Shown: positions 1-8,068, counted from the stretch's first letter. The stretch is DNA of 64,000 nt from Oerskovia merdavium (GCF_014836755.1 NZ_JACSQF010000008.1:65532-129531), one strand, 5' to 3'. Program-made: numbers and translations. The notes: a model not told the origin generated them from the letters alone.

Positions 1-1225
1 CGAGCCCGTCCACGACGAACCAGACGACCATGAGCGCGAGAGTCGCCAGGAAGGCTCCCGGGCCCACCCCTGGAAGCAGGGGCAACCCGAGAGCGAACAG
101 CGCCCCCACTGCCACGTACTCGACCATCCAGAGCCTGCGCTGCAGGCGAACGATACGTGGGAAGCTCCACCCCAGCGTCCACAGCACACTGGCAGCAGGA
201 CGCCGCCGAGCGCGCAGGTGCAGCGAGACGAACGTCCCCGCGCAGGCCACCCCCCCGGCGAGCAACGCCAGCACGACGACGAGCAACCCGCGGTTGTCCA
301 CGATGAGCTGTCTCATCAGACCGAACTGGATGAGGTACGTCGGAACGCCGATGAGCGAGTAGTCCTCGAACCCCGTCCTCATCGAGATCTGCCTCAGCTC
401 GTCGGCGACCCCGTCGAAGCCCGTGCCCCCGCCCGACGCGACGTCAGCGTTGATCATCGCGAACGAGAGGATCCCGAGAAACTCCTGGTCCAGCGAACCG
501 ATCTCGGTGAGAGACTCCGGGTACGGCACGATCATGGCCGAGTCCAGGTACGTGTTCATCTCTCCCTTGTAGAACATCGCAGACCCCTGCCTGAGGATTC
601 CGACCACCTCGAACTCCATCGGGCGGAGGTAGAGCGAACCGCTCAACCTCTCTCCGACCTGGTAAACGCCCTCATAGGCACTGCCGAGGAGCACCGGCAC
701 CTTTCCGCCCGGATAGTCGACGGTGCCCCAGTCGATGGACGTGCCGCTGGCTACCTCGATGTCGTAGAACTCCAGGGCCTGACGGTTCATCTGCATCGCT
801 CGGACGTCCTCGACCACCGACCCCGAGGTGGCATCGACGTACTCGTCCGTGAGCGAGAGCTCGTTCCCGTAACCTGGGTCGAATTCGTCCCCACCCCGGA
901 AGTCCTGCACCGGGATCTGCTGGTCAAAGGCGGAGAGCAAGGTCAGGTCGTCGGACGTGTTGAGCCCGTCGTAGAACGCACCGAGCTGCTGGATCGACCG
1001 TGTTGACTGGCGGAAGGCATAGAAGGCGTCTGGGTCGGTCAAGGTGTCCACCACACCGAAGAGGTCGACTTCCGTCTCCTCGGAGAACGCCGAGCTGATC
1101 GCCGAGGAGACGGAAGTCGCAAAGCTCGCGACGGTCGCGACGATGAGGAAGAACAGCGCCAGCACGACGACCTTCACCGAGATCGGCACGACGTTTCTTC
1201 GTAGGTCGATCAGCACCTCGCTCAC
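1..1225 (-). CDS. FtsX-like ABC permease of a bacteriocin locus (partial)
   Basis: This frame stays open to the left edge (about 408 codons visible), so its C-terminus is missing. Its GTG start overlaps the stop of the upstream permease gene (GTGA). It shows an N-terminal membrane segment around residues 15-35, a large extracytoplasmic region to about residue 305 with the VLLGSAYEGVYQVGE type of MacB/FtsX periplasmic fold, then hydrophobic helices resuming near DNRGLLVVVLALLAGG. That is the architecture of FtsX-family permeases, which span the membrane with an ATPase partner; the ATPase is presumably beyond position 1. Next to a lactococcin-972-like gene it most likely belongs to the export/self-immunity transporter of that family. 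Codons such as TTT, TAT, GTA, CTA and AGA are frequent compared with the rest of the window, which hints at transfer. Substrate and exact role are inferred. Confidence 0.75.
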   Translation of the reverse strand, partial: MSEVLIDLRRNVVPISVKVVVLALFFLIVATVASFATSVSSAISSAFSEETEVDLFGVVDTLTDPDAFYAFRQSTRSIQQLGAFYDGLNTSDDLTLLSAFDQQIPVQDFRGGDEFDPGYGNELSLTDEYVDATSGSVVEDVRAMQMNRQALEFYDIEVASGTSIDWGTVDYPGGKVPVLLGSAYEGVYQVGERLSGSLYLRPMEFEVVGILRQGSAMFYKGEMNTYLDSAMIVPYPESLTEIGSLDQEFLGILSFAMINADVASGGGTGFDGVADELRQISMRTGFEDYSLIGVPTYLIQFGLMRQLIVDNRGLLVVVLALLAGGVACAGTFVSLHLRARRRPAASVLWTLGWSFPRIVRLQRRLWMVEYVAVGALFALGLPLLPGVGPGAFLATLALMVVWFVVDGL

Positions 1226-2142
1226 GCGCCCGCACCCCCTTGACGTGCCGCACCGAGCAAGAATGCACCGGCAACCACGGCACTCTGCACCAGGAGTCCC
1301 GCACCAAGAACGTCGAGCGGGACGTCAGTTTTCGACAGGAACGTCGACACCACCGCGACGACAGCAGCGGTCACGATCCCGATCGCGGTCACCTCCGCCA
1401 GCAGCCTCAGCCGCGTGAGCGAACGAGGAACACCCAGAAGGTGCAGGACCAGGTTCCGCCGACGGGTCGCGAAGCTCAGGAAAACACCTACGAACACCCA
1501 GCCCATCGCGACGAGCGCTGCGCCGAGCACGAGGATCAACGGGGAGACCACGTCGATGTTCGTCCGGCGGCTGGTGGCTGTCGAGAAGTGCTCGACCGAC
1601 GCCGCACCGTGCAGCCCTGCATACCGCGTACCAGCATCTGGGCCGTCCAGCACGAGCGGCTGCGGTTCGCCCGAGTCGAACAGATCCGGATCGAGCACGA
1701 GGATGTCATTGGCCAGCAGGCTGTTCTCACGCAGCCCGAGCCGGCCGACGACCTCATAGGATCGCTCCCCGAGTTGGACGAACTCACCGGTCGCCCCCTG
1801 AGAGACCACGACCCTGGATCCGACGAGCGCCACTCCTCGCTCTCCGCTCCGGAAGGTTCGGCCAGCATGAACAGGAAAGCTCAGTCGGGCTGATGAGCTT
1901 GCAGCGACGGCACGCACGGTGCCACCTGACGTCAGTTCAGTGAAGACTCTCAGGTCACCGTCCGGCGATACCGCGAGCGCCTGTGCCGCGGTCGCGTCGA
2001 CCAGGACTGCGTCGGCGGAGTAGAGCGAGTTCCCCTCTAGGTGGATGGCCCGCTGGCGGGAGTCGTAGATCGCAAGAGTCGCGGCGAGCGCCGAGAACAG
2101 GAGAAGCAGGAGAGCGCAGATCGCGCGACTCTTCACTGTCAT
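1222..2142 (-). CDS. FtsX-like ABC permease half, bacteriocin-associated
   Basis: This 306-residue membrane protein has a signal-anchor helix at residues 6-25, an extracytoplasmic domain (about 26-195) and three C-terminal helices (about 200-225, 250-270, 280-300), the usual topology of a half-size FtsX/MacB permease. The extracytoplasmic part contains VALVGSRV and GERSYEVVGRLGL, typical of MacB-like periplasmic folds. It lies 60 bp downstream of the lactococcin-972-like precursor and overlaps the next permease gene by GTGA, so the three probably share a transcript. In described Lcn972 loci one long integral membrane protein plus an ATPase gives immunity; here that role would be split between two permease genes. 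The ATG is preceded by GAAGG at a suitable distance. Function is inferred from neighbours and topology. Confidence 0.72.
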   Translation of the reverse strand: MTVKSRAICALLLLLFSALAATLAIYDSRQRAIHLEGNSLYSADAVLVDATAAQALAVSPDGDLRVFTELTSGGTVRAVAASSSARLSFPVHAGRTFRSGERGVALVGSRVVVSQGATGEFVQLGERSYEVVGRLGLRENSLLANDILVLDPDLFDSGEPQPLVLDGPDAGTRYAGLHGAASVEHFSTATSRRTNIDVVSPLILVLGAALVAMGWVFVGVFLSFATRRRNLVLHLLGVPRSLTRLRLLAEVTAIGIVTAAVVAVVSTFLSKTDVPLDVLGAGLLVQSAVVAGAFLLGAARQGGAGA

Positions 2143-2202
2143 GGTCGACCTTCGTGGTAGGCACTGGGCCGGGAGGGTCGTGAGAACCTCCCGGCCGGCA
2201 TG

Positions 2203-2712
2203 TCACTTGCCGTAGTAGGTCTTTGCCTTGCCGTGGCCGCCACTGTTCGCATAGGGGTCGTACGCGACCCACTTGGTGACGGCCTCCGTACCACCGGTCC
2301 CCCACTTTCGACCCGAGGTCGCGATCACGCCCGAGTATGGCCAGTTGTGCTCGAGCTGAGCGGTCGTGTAGTGATACGTACCCACCCACGTGGTCCATCC
2401 GTGGGAGCGCTTGTGCGTCGTGCCGCCGATCAAGGTGTCCTCGGCCTTCCCCGTGTGCTTCGGGGTCGCAGCCAGGGCGGCGAACGGCAAGGCATGGCCA
2501 TGTGCGGCGAACGCACCGCCGTCCTCCGACCAACCACCGAGCACATCGTTCGCCTGGGCCGACGTGGCGGGAACTAGAAGAGTTGCACCGAGGATTCCGG
2601 CGACGATGGCGGAGTACAGACGGTTTTCATGCGGCCCCCAGGTCGAGTGTGGTTGCGCGGGAGCCGACAGTTGCACAACCCCCCCGCTGTGAATACGCGC
2701 AGAGTAGCCCAT
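2203..2712 (-). CDS. lactococcin-972-family bacteriocin precursor, signal peptide apparently frameshifted
   Basis: The C-terminal part fits the lactococcin 972 family: a GGT motif, a WVGTYHY stretch, an H-rich segment, a basic-to-TKWVA block (compare AGxWA in the family) and a terminal aromatic pair TYYGK. Lcn972-type peptides are secreted by the general pathway and block septum formation through lipid II. The frame is open from ATG 2712 (169 residues), but residues after the first 28 read NRLYSAIVAGILG...ATSAQA, an evident Sec signal core with a cleavage site AQA|ND. An out-of-frame ATG-AAAA at 2630-2624 would give a perfect MKNRLYS signal start if the A run had five bases. So either the start is further upstream with an unusually long n-region, or one base is missing in the run. 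The mature part has no cysteine. Family assignment is by pattern recognition. Confidence 0.66.
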   Translation of the reverse strand: MGYSARIHSGGVVQLSAPAQPHSTWGPHENRLYSAIVAGILGATLLVPATSAQANDVLGGWSEDGGAFAAHGHALPFAALAATPKHTGKAEDTLIGGTTHKRSHGWTTWVGTYHYTTAQLEHNWPYSGVIATSGRKWGTGGTEAVTKWVAYDPYANSGGHGKAKTYYGK

Positions 2713-2753
2713 TTCCGAAGATCAGGCCATAAGGGTTGTAAACGCGCACCCGG

Positions 2754-3521
2754 TCAGCCACGCCCGTTCGCCGCCGACAGGCGCTTGATCTCGTGCAGCC
2801 TGTCGATCACCACCACGCCCCCGAGGACCGCGACCGCGAGGCTCGCCCCCGCGAGCACGTCGGTCACGAAGTGATAGCCGAGGTACAGGCGACTGCCCCC
2901 CACGACGGCGATCACCACGACGCTCACGGCGACCCAGACCACGAGCACGAGCCGGCGCTGCCGCCCCTCCTGCCACTGCCGCCACACGAGGTAGCCGCCG
3001 ACCAGCACGAGCGTCGCGGCACCGATCGTGTGCCCCGACGGGAACGAGAAGCTGCGCTCGACGCCTGGGACGACCATGGCGGCGTCGTCGGGCCGCGGCC
3101 TGGCCACGAGCGCCTTGAGGAGAGTCGACACGACCGTCGAGGCGATCATGGCCCCGGCCAGCAGGCCCGGTTCCCACCAGCGCCGGGTCGCGAGCCCCCA
3201 CCACAGGCACCCCACGCCGACCAGGATCGGCAGCACCACCGGGCCGAACAGGTTCGTGACCACGGTCAGGACCGACGTCGCGGTGGCGGTCCGGTGCGCG
3301 ACCATCCACGCGAGGACGGCGTCGTCGGTGAACCAGAGGTCGTCGCGCTCGCGCACCGAGTCGTAGACGACCAGGAAGCCCAGCACGCCGATCACGACCA
3401 GGACCAGGCCGGGCAGGGCGGCGACGAGCCGCGCGCGCCACACGCTCCCCGTGCCCGACGGCGCCACCTCCCCCGCGCTCACGTCACGTCGTGCGTCGCT
3501 CGGCTCGCTGTCTGCTCCCAT
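2754..3521 (-). CDS. PAP2-family membrane phosphatase
   Basis: This 255-residue protein has six predicted membrane helices and the three phosphatase motifs of the PAP2 (type 2 phosphatidic acid phosphatase) superfamily: KALVARPRP (about residue 137), SFPSGH (about 164) and SRLYLGYHFVTDVLAG (about 214), which supply the catalytic histidines and the phosphate-binding arginine and lysine. Such enzymes remove phosphate from lipid phosphates or undecaprenyl diphosphate at the outer membrane face; which substrate applies cannot be told. A TAGGCT box at 3528-3533 sits 6 nt before the ATG, suggesting a leaderless transcript. The hydrophilic N-terminal 28 residues are an unremarkable cytoplasmic tail. 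Confidence 0.88.
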   Translation of the reverse strand: MGADSEPSDARRDVSAGEVAPSGTGSVWRARLVAALPGLVLVVIGVLGFLVVYDSVRERDDLWFTDDAVLAWMVAHRTATATSVLTVVTNLFGPVVLPILVGVGCLWWGLATRRWWEPGLLAGAMIASTVVSTLLKALVARPRPDDAAMVVPGVERSFSFPSGHTIGAATLVLVGGYLVWRQWQEGRQRRLVLVVWVAVSVVVIAVVGGSRLYLGYHFVTDVLAGASLAVAVLGGVVVIDRLHEIKRLSAANGRG

Positions 3522-3672
3522 CCAGAGAGCCTAGGGAGAAAAAGGCGTGCACCGCCCGGTGAAGAGGTGGTTGTGTTGCACCTATCACCGCGGTGGCGTC
3601 CGTCCGGTCAGTACCGGGCGGTGGAGGACCCGGCCAGGTCCACGAATCCGACGTCACGAAAGACGAACCACC
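3522..3672. other. intergenic region between divergent genes
   Basis: This 151-bp gap separates the PAP2 gene from the small basic-protein gene. Apart from the TAGGCT box of the PAP2 gene I see no convincing promoter hexamers or coding signal. The stretch 3556-3590 is locally less GC-rich (GGTGGTTGTGTTGCACC) and may carry the promoter of the small gene. Confidence 0.4.
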
Positions 3673-3822
3673 ATGCATCCCCAGCTCATGCACGACGTCG
3701 CCGACCTCGGTCGGCGCGAACAGCTCCAGGAGCAGACGCTGCGCCGCAGCAGCCTGCGACGGACGACGACCCGCATCCCGGCGCGCACCCGGCAGGCCCG
3801 CCTGCCGCGTCGCACCGCATGA
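3673..3822 (+). CDS. small Arg-rich protein of 49 residues
   Basis: This short frame begins ATGCATCCC and encodes MHPQLMHDVADLGRREQLQE followed by an Arg-rich tail ending PRRTA. The beginning MHPxL...A....R...L resembles a family of about 40-60-residue hypothetical proteins widespread in actinobacterial genomes, whose function is unknown to me. There is no membrane segment or cysteine. It is followed by a strong hairpin at 3871-3909, consistent with a monocistronic unit. No perfect Shine-Dalgarno is seen (GACGAACCACC precedes the ATG). The call rests on the start motif, composition and the terminator. Confidence 0.55.
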   Translation: MHPQLMHDVADLGRREQLQEQTLRRSSLRRTTTRIPARTRQARLPRRTA

Positions 3823-3870
3823 CGGCGCCCGGCCGCTCGGCGATCTCCCGCCGACCGGGCACCCACGACC

Positions 3871-3909
3871 GAAGGCCCTGATCTCCTCGTCACAGGAGTC
3901 AGGGCCTTC
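3871..3909 (+). terminator. hairpin terminator after small basic-protein gene
   Basis: The arms GAAGGCCCTGA and TCAGGGCCTTC pair perfectly, and an inner CTCCT/AGGAG stem closes around a CGTCAC loop, giving a long two-part hairpin. There is no T run, which is common in high-GC actinobacteria. Confidence 0.75.
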
Positions 3910-3989
3910 GTGCTGCCCGGCGCGCGGCAGGGAGCGCGGCCGGAGCGCCGCGGGCGACCCCTCCCCCGCCCACGGCCTAGGCTGTGGGC

Positions 3990-4676
3990 GTGAGCCCTGT
4001 GAACACCAATGACCGCATCGTGTGGATCGACTGCGAGATGACCGGTCTCGATCTGGGCGCCGACGCGCTCATCGAGGTCGCCGCCGTCGTCACCGACTCC
4101 GAGCTGAACGTCCTGGGCGACGGGATCGACGTCCTCATCGCCCCGCCGGCCGAGGCGCTCGAGCAGATGGGCGACTTCGTCCGCGAGATGCACACCACGT
4201 CCGGGCTCCTCGAGGAGCTGCCGGGCGGCACCACCATGGCCGACGCGCAGGCCCGCGTGCTCGAGTACATCCGCACCTGGGTCCCCGAACCGGGCAAGGC
4301 ACCGCTCGCAGGGAACTCGGTCGGCACCGACAAGACGTTCCTCGAGCGCGACATGCCGGAGCTGGTGGGCCACCTGCACTACCGGATCGTCGACGTCTCC
4401 TCGATCAAGGAGCTCGCACGGCGCTGGTACCCGCGCGTGTACTTCGCGTCGCCTGCCAAGACCGGCGGCCACCGTGCGCTGGGCGACATCCTCGACAGCA
4501 TCGACGAGCTGCGCTACTACCGCGAGGCGCTGTTCGTGCCGCAGCCCGGCACCGACTCCAAGACCGCGAAGGCGGTCGCCGAGCGCATCAAGGAGACCTC
4601 GGTCTCCAAGTCGATCGGGGCGTCCGGAACGGCCGCCAGGACCGGGACCGAGCCGGAGGCCGCACCCCTGTCCTGA
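3990..4676 (+). CDS. orn: oligoribonuclease
   Basis: This 228-residue DEDDh 3'-5' exonuclease degrades short oligoribonucleotides (nanoRNA, pGpG) to mononucleotides. The signature residues are visible: DCEMTGLDLG near the N-terminus (two catalytic acids), GNSVGTDKTFLERDMPEL in the middle, and HRALGDILDSI (His plus Asp) near residue 165. The C-terminal 35 residues are a low-complexity extension beyond the usual end. I chose GTG 3990 because TAGGCT (3978-3983) lies 6 nt upstream, fitting a leaderless mRNA; GTG 3984 and GTG 3999 are in-frame alternatives. It stands alone before tRNA-His. Confidence 0.93.
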   Translation: MSPVNTNDRIVWIDCEMTGLDLGADALIEVAAVVTDSELNVLGDGIDVLIAPPAEALEQMGDFVREMHTTSGLLEELPGGTTMADAQARVLEYIRTWVPEPGKAPLAGNSVGTDKTFLERDMPELVGHLHYRIVDVSSIKELARRWYPRVYFASPAKTGGHRALGDILDSIDELRYYREALFVPQPGTDSKTAKAVAERIKETSVSKSIGASGTAARTGTEPEAAPLS

Positions 4677-4694
4677 GACCCCTCAGAAACCAGG

Positions 4695-4700
4695 TACACT
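4695..4700 (+). promoter_or_regulatory. candidate -10 box for tRNA-His
   Basis: TACACT lies 45 bp before the tRNA and is followed by an AT-richer stretch. No clear -35 hexamer was recognised, so the assignment is tentative. Confidence 0.4.
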
Positions 4701-4744
4701 TTTCGACGGCTGCTAAAGAGTTCTTCGGAGCTCGAGCAGGCCGT

Positions 4745-4821
4745 GGTGGGTATAGCTCAGCTGGTAGAGCACCTGGTTGTGGTCCAGGGGGTCGCGGGTT
4801 CAAGTCCCGTTACTCACCCCA
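4745..4821 (+). tRNA. tRNA-His (anticodon GTG)
   Basis: The sequence folds as a cloverleaf with acceptor arm GTGGGTA/TACTCAC (one G-T pair), a D arm with AGCTCAGCTGGTAGAGC, an anticodon loop TTGTGGT carrying GTG, and a T arm GCGGGTTCAAGTCCCGT. The extra G at 4745 opposite discriminator C is the G-1 identity element of tRNA-His, and CCA is encoded at the 3' end. Confidence 0.97.
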
Positions 4822-4825
4822 CGGA

Positions 4826-4859
4826 GAGAGGCCCCTCGCGTTCGCGCGAGGTGCCTCTT
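4826..4859 (+). terminator. hairpin terminator after tRNA-His
   Basis: The arms AGAGGCCCCTCGCG and CGCGAGGTGCCTCT pair with one mismatch around a stable TTCG tetraloop and are followed by a short T-rich stretch. Confidence 0.8.
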
Positions 4860-4952
4860 CTCATTCCGGTCACACCCCTCGACCCGCACGGGCGACGGGT
4901 GTGATTCCGCTCACCGGTGGCGGCCTCGCCAGCCCCACCTACAGTGGGTGAG

Positions 4953-6359
4953 GTGTCAGCCCCCGCGAACGTTGCCGTCCGTGGTGAGCACCAGCACGCC
5001 GAGGCCGTTGCCACGCTGGTCCGCTCCGCCGCCGCCGTCGAGTCCGGCCACCCGTTGCGCCTGGCCAAGCGGACCACCAACCTCTTCCGTCCCAGACGCC
5101 CGTCGGACGGGCCGGGCCTGGACGCGTCGGGACTGACGGGTGTCGTCTCGATCGACCCCGCGGCCGGCACCGCGGACGTCCAGGGCCTGTGCACCTACGA
5201 GGACCTGGTCGCGGCCACGCTCCCGCACGGCCTCGTGCCGACGGTCGTCCCTCAGCTGCGCACGATCACGGTCGGTGGCGCGCTGGCGGGCCTGGGCATC
5301 GAGTCGAGCTCGCTGCGCAACGGCCTGCCCCACGAGGCGGTCCTCGAGCTCGACGTCCTGACACCCGCGGGCGAGGTCGTCACGGCGGCGCCCACGGGCG
5401 CGCATGCCGACCTCTTCCGCGCGTTCCCCAACTCCTACGGCACGCTCGGATATGCGACACGGGTGCGGCTCCGCCTGGACCGGACCGAGCCGTTCGTCGC
5501 GGTCCGCAACGTGCGCCTCCACTCGGTCGCCGAGGTCGCGGCCGCGATCGGCAAGATCGCGGCGGACGGGTCGTGGGACGGCGAGCAGGTCGACTTCTGC
5601 GACGGCGTGCTGTTCGACCCGGGCGAGCTGTACCTGTGCCTGGGCCGGTTCGCGTCGCGCGACGAGGCACGGACGCTCGCGCCTGCCCCGAGCGACTACA
5701 CGGGCCAGGAGATCTACTACCTGTCGCTGCGCGAGAAGTCGCTCGACGTCCTGCGCACGCAGGACTACCTGTGGCGCTGGGACACCGACTGGTTCTGGTG
5801 CTCGCGCGCGTTCGGGGTCCAGAACCCGCTCGTGCGCAGGCTGTGGCCGCGGCGGTGGCGACGTTCGGACGTCTATCGCCGGATCGTGGGTCTCGACGAG
5901 CGCCTGGACCTCACGGGTCGGCTCGCCGACCTCCGCCGTCGGCCCCGCAACGAGCGGGTGGTCCAGGACGTCGAGGTCCCGCTCGACCAGGTCGAGAGCT
6001 TCATGGCGTGGTTCACGAGCCACGTGCCCATGACGCCGGTATGGCTATGCCCGCTGCGCCTCGCGTCGCCCGAGCCCTGGCCGCTGTACCCCCTCGAACC
6101 TCACCGGGTGTACGTCAACGTGGGGTTCTGGGGCGGCGTGCCGATCGCCGAGGGCGCGCACGACGGCGACGTGAACCGCCAGATCGAGATGGCCGTCGCC
6201 GTCCGCCACGGCCACAAGTCGCTCTACTCGACCTCGACGTACGGCCGCGAGACGTTCGACACCCTCTACGGCGGCCTCGACTACGCGGCGGTCAAGGACC
6301 GCTACGACCCCGCGGGGCGCACGCCCACGCTCTACGAGAAGGCGGTACAGGGAGCATGA
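4953..6359 (+). CDS. tmsA: FAD-dependent oxidoreductase for 10-methyl fatty acid synthesis (TmsA/BfaA-type)
   Basis: This 468-residue FAD-linked oxidase has an N-terminal FAD_binding_4 domain (about 20-195) with VDPAAGTADVQGLCTYEDL, TVVPQLRTITVGGALAGLGI and SYGTLGY, and a C-terminal cap. Together with the next gene it matches the actinobacterial pair (M. tuberculosis Rv0449c/Rv0447c) that makes 10-methyl branched (tuberculostearic-type) fatty acids: the methyltransferase adds a methylene to an oleoyl chain and this flavoprotein reduces it to methyl. GTG 4953 is preferred over an in-frame GTG at 4917 because TACAGT at 4940-4945 is 7 nt upstream, as in leaderless mRNAs. Its stop overlaps the ATG of the methyltransferase (ATGA), implying translational coupling. 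It acts on membrane phospholipid acyl chains. Confidence 0.85.
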   Translation: MSAPANVAVRGEHQHAEAVATLVRSAAAVESGHPLRLAKRTTNLFRPRRPSDGPGLDASGLTGVVSIDPAAGTADVQGLCTYEDLVAATLPHGLVPTVVPQLRTITVGGALAGLGIESSSLRNGLPHEAVLELDVLTPAGEVVTAAPTGAHADLFRAFPNSYGTLGYATRVRLRLDRTEPFVAVRNVRLHSVAEVAAAIGKIAADGSWDGEQVDFCDGVLFDPGELYLCLGRFASRDEARTLAPAPSDYTGQEIYYLSLREKSLDVLRTQDYLWRWDTDWFWCSRAFGVQNPLVRRLWPRRWRRSDVYRRIVGLDERLDLTGRLADLRRRPRNERVVQDVEVPLDQVESFMAWFTSHVPMTPVWLCPLRLASPEPWPLYPLEPHRVYVNVGFWGGVPIAEGAHDGDVNRQIEMAVAVRHGHKSLYSTSTYGRETFDTLYGGLDYAAVKDRYDPAGRTPTLYEKAVQGA

Positions 6360-7630
6360 CGCAGATCGCAGTGGCCGACGTCCTCGACCAGCTGGCCGAC
6401 GGCCCGCTCCCGTTCGGGTTCACCGCGTACGACGGGTCGAGCGCGGGGCCCGCCGATGCCGCGTTCCACGTCCACCTCGCGAACGAGCGCGGCCTGCGCT
6501 ACGTCGCGACGGCCCCGGGCGGGCTGGGACTGGGACGCGCGTACGTCGCGGGCGACCTCCAGGTCGACGGGGTTCCCGGAGGGGACCCGTACCCCCTGCT
6601 CAAGGCCGCCGCGGACGGGTTGCGGCTGCGCCGGCCGAGCGCAGCGGAGGCCGCGCGGATCGCCCGGGGCCTGGGGCTGGGCGTGCTGCGCCCGCCCGAG
6701 CCCCCGCCCGAGGAGCACCTGTCGCGGCTGCGCCGGCTCACCGAGGGGCTGCGGCACTCGCGCCGGCGCGACGCCGAGGCCATCAGCCACCACTACGACG
6801 TCTCGAACGCGTTCTACCGCCACGTCCTGGGCCCGTCCATGACGTACACGTGCGCGTGCTTCCCGACCCCGCAGTCGACGCTCGAGGAGGCACAGGAGCA
6901 CAAGTACGCGCTCGTCGCGGGCAAGCTCGGCCTGCACCCCGGCATGCGCCTGCTCGACGTGGGCTGCGGATGGGGAGGCATGGTCCGGCACGCGGCCCGC
7001 TCGGGCGTCCGGGCCCTCGGGGTCACCTTGTCGCGCCAGCAGGCCGAGTGGGCGCAGGACCAGATCGAGCGCGAGGGTCTCGCCGACCTTGCCGAGGTCC
7101 GGTACGCGGACTACCGGGACGTCACGGAGGGCGGGTTCGACGCCGTGAGCTCGATCGGGCTCACCGAGCACATCGGGGTCGCCAACTACCGCGCGTACTT
7201 CACGTTCCTCCAGGGGCGGCTGCGGGACGGCGGGCGCCTGCTCAACCACTCGATCACGCGCCCGACCAACACCGCCCGCCCCCGTGCGGGCGGCTTCATC
7301 GACCGGTACGTCTTCCCGGACGGGGAGCTCACGGGATCGGGCCGGATCATCTCGACCATGCAGGACGTGGGTCTCGAGGTGCGGCACGCGGAGAACCTGC
7401 GCGAGCACTATGCGATGACACTGCGCGAGTGGGGGGCCAACCTGACCCGCCACTGGGACGAGTGCGTGGCCGACGTCGGGATCGGGACCGCCCGCGTGTG
7501 GGGCGTGTACATGGCAGGGTCACGGCTCGCGTTCGAGCGCAACGAGATCCAGCTGCACCAGGTGCTCGCGGTCCGTCCGGAGCCGGGCGGGGGGGCGGAC
7601 TTCCCGCTGCGCCCGGACTGGACCCCGTAG
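6356..7630 (+). CDS. tmsB: SAM-dependent methyltransferase for 10-methyl fatty acids (TmsB/UfaA1-type, CFA family)
   Basis: This 424-residue protein belongs to the cyclopropane-fatty-acid synthase family. The SAM-binding motif LLDVGCGWGGM is near residue 200, preceded by ISHHYDVSNAFYRHVLGPSMTYTCACF and followed by EVRYADYRDV and SSIGLTEHIG, all family hallmarks. The N-terminal 140 residues form the lipid-binding helical part. It transfers a methylene from SAM to the double bond of phospholipid oleoyl chains; the partner flavoprotein upstream would complete 10-methylstearate. Co-transcription is supported by the four-base overlap. A third gene sometimes linked to the pair (tmsC) is not present next to it. 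A plain cyclopropane synthase is the alternative but is less likely given the partner. Confidence 0.85.
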   Translation: MTQIAVADVLDQLADGPLPFGFTAYDGSSAGPADAAFHVHLANERGLRYVATAPGGLGLGRAYVAGDLQVDGVPGGDPYPLLKAAADGLRLRRPSAAEAARIARGLGLGVLRPPEPPPEEHLSRLRRLTEGLRHSRRRDAEAISHHYDVSNAFYRHVLGPSMTYTCACFPTPQSTLEEAQEHKYALVAGKLGLHPGMRLLDVGCGWGGMVRHAARSGVRALGVTLSRQQAEWAQDQIEREGLADLAEVRYADYRDVTEGGFDAVSSIGLTEHIGVANYRAYFTFLQGRLRDGGRLLNHSITRPTNTARPRAGGFIDRYVFPDGELTGSGRIISTMQDVGLEVRHAENLREHYAMTLREWGANLTRHWDECVADVGIGTARVWGVYMAGSRLAFERNEIQLHQVLAVRPEPGGGADFPLRPDWTP

Positions 7631-7678
7631 GCCCGACGGCGGCGCTCGCCGTGGCGGTAGCGTGCGGCGTCCGAGGAG

Positions 7679-8068
7679 TCAGGGCTCGTCGCGCGCGGTC
7701 GTGAGGTGCGTGCGCACGCACCGCCAGCCGTCGGCTCCTCGGACGAACACGTCGGTGATCCACTCGTCGGAGCTGAACGCCTGTCCGCGGTAGTGCCCGG
7801 TGTTGGCGCCGCGCCCGGTCAGGACGGCGACGTCCCCCAGGTCGCGCACGCTGCCCGTGATCTTGCTCATCGTCTCGTGCGTGAGATCCCCTGAGCGGAC
7901 GAGGGCCAGGAAGGACTCGCGGGACGTGATGCCGTCCTCGCCGACGATCTGCCAGTCGTCGGTCGTGAAGCGGCCGATCGCACCGGCGTCGTTGTCGACG
8001 ATCGCCCGTCCCCAGGCGGCCTCGACCGCCTCGAGCTCGGTCGTGAGGTCGTGCTCCTCGTCGGTCAT
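7679..8068 (-). CDS. NTF2-like (DUF4440/SnoaL-like) protein
   Basis: This 129-residue protein fits the nuclear transport factor 2-like fold: an N-terminal helix (LTTELEAVEAAWGRAIVDND), then FTTDDWQIVGEDG, a middle helix and a C-terminal beta sheet ending WRCVRTHLTTARDEP. Such small alpha+beta barrels act as enzymes or ligand-binding modules; nothing here fixes a substrate. The ATG at 8068 is preferred over one 31 codons upstream because GGGAG lies about 8 nt before it. It converges with the tmsAB operon. Confidence 0.7.
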   Translation of the reverse strand: MTDEEHDLTTELEAVEAAWGRAIVDNDAGAIGRFTTDDWQIVGEDGITSRESFLALVRSGDLTHETMSKITGSVRDLGDVAVLTGRGANTGHYRGQAFSSDEWITDVFVRGADGWRCVRTHLTTARDEP

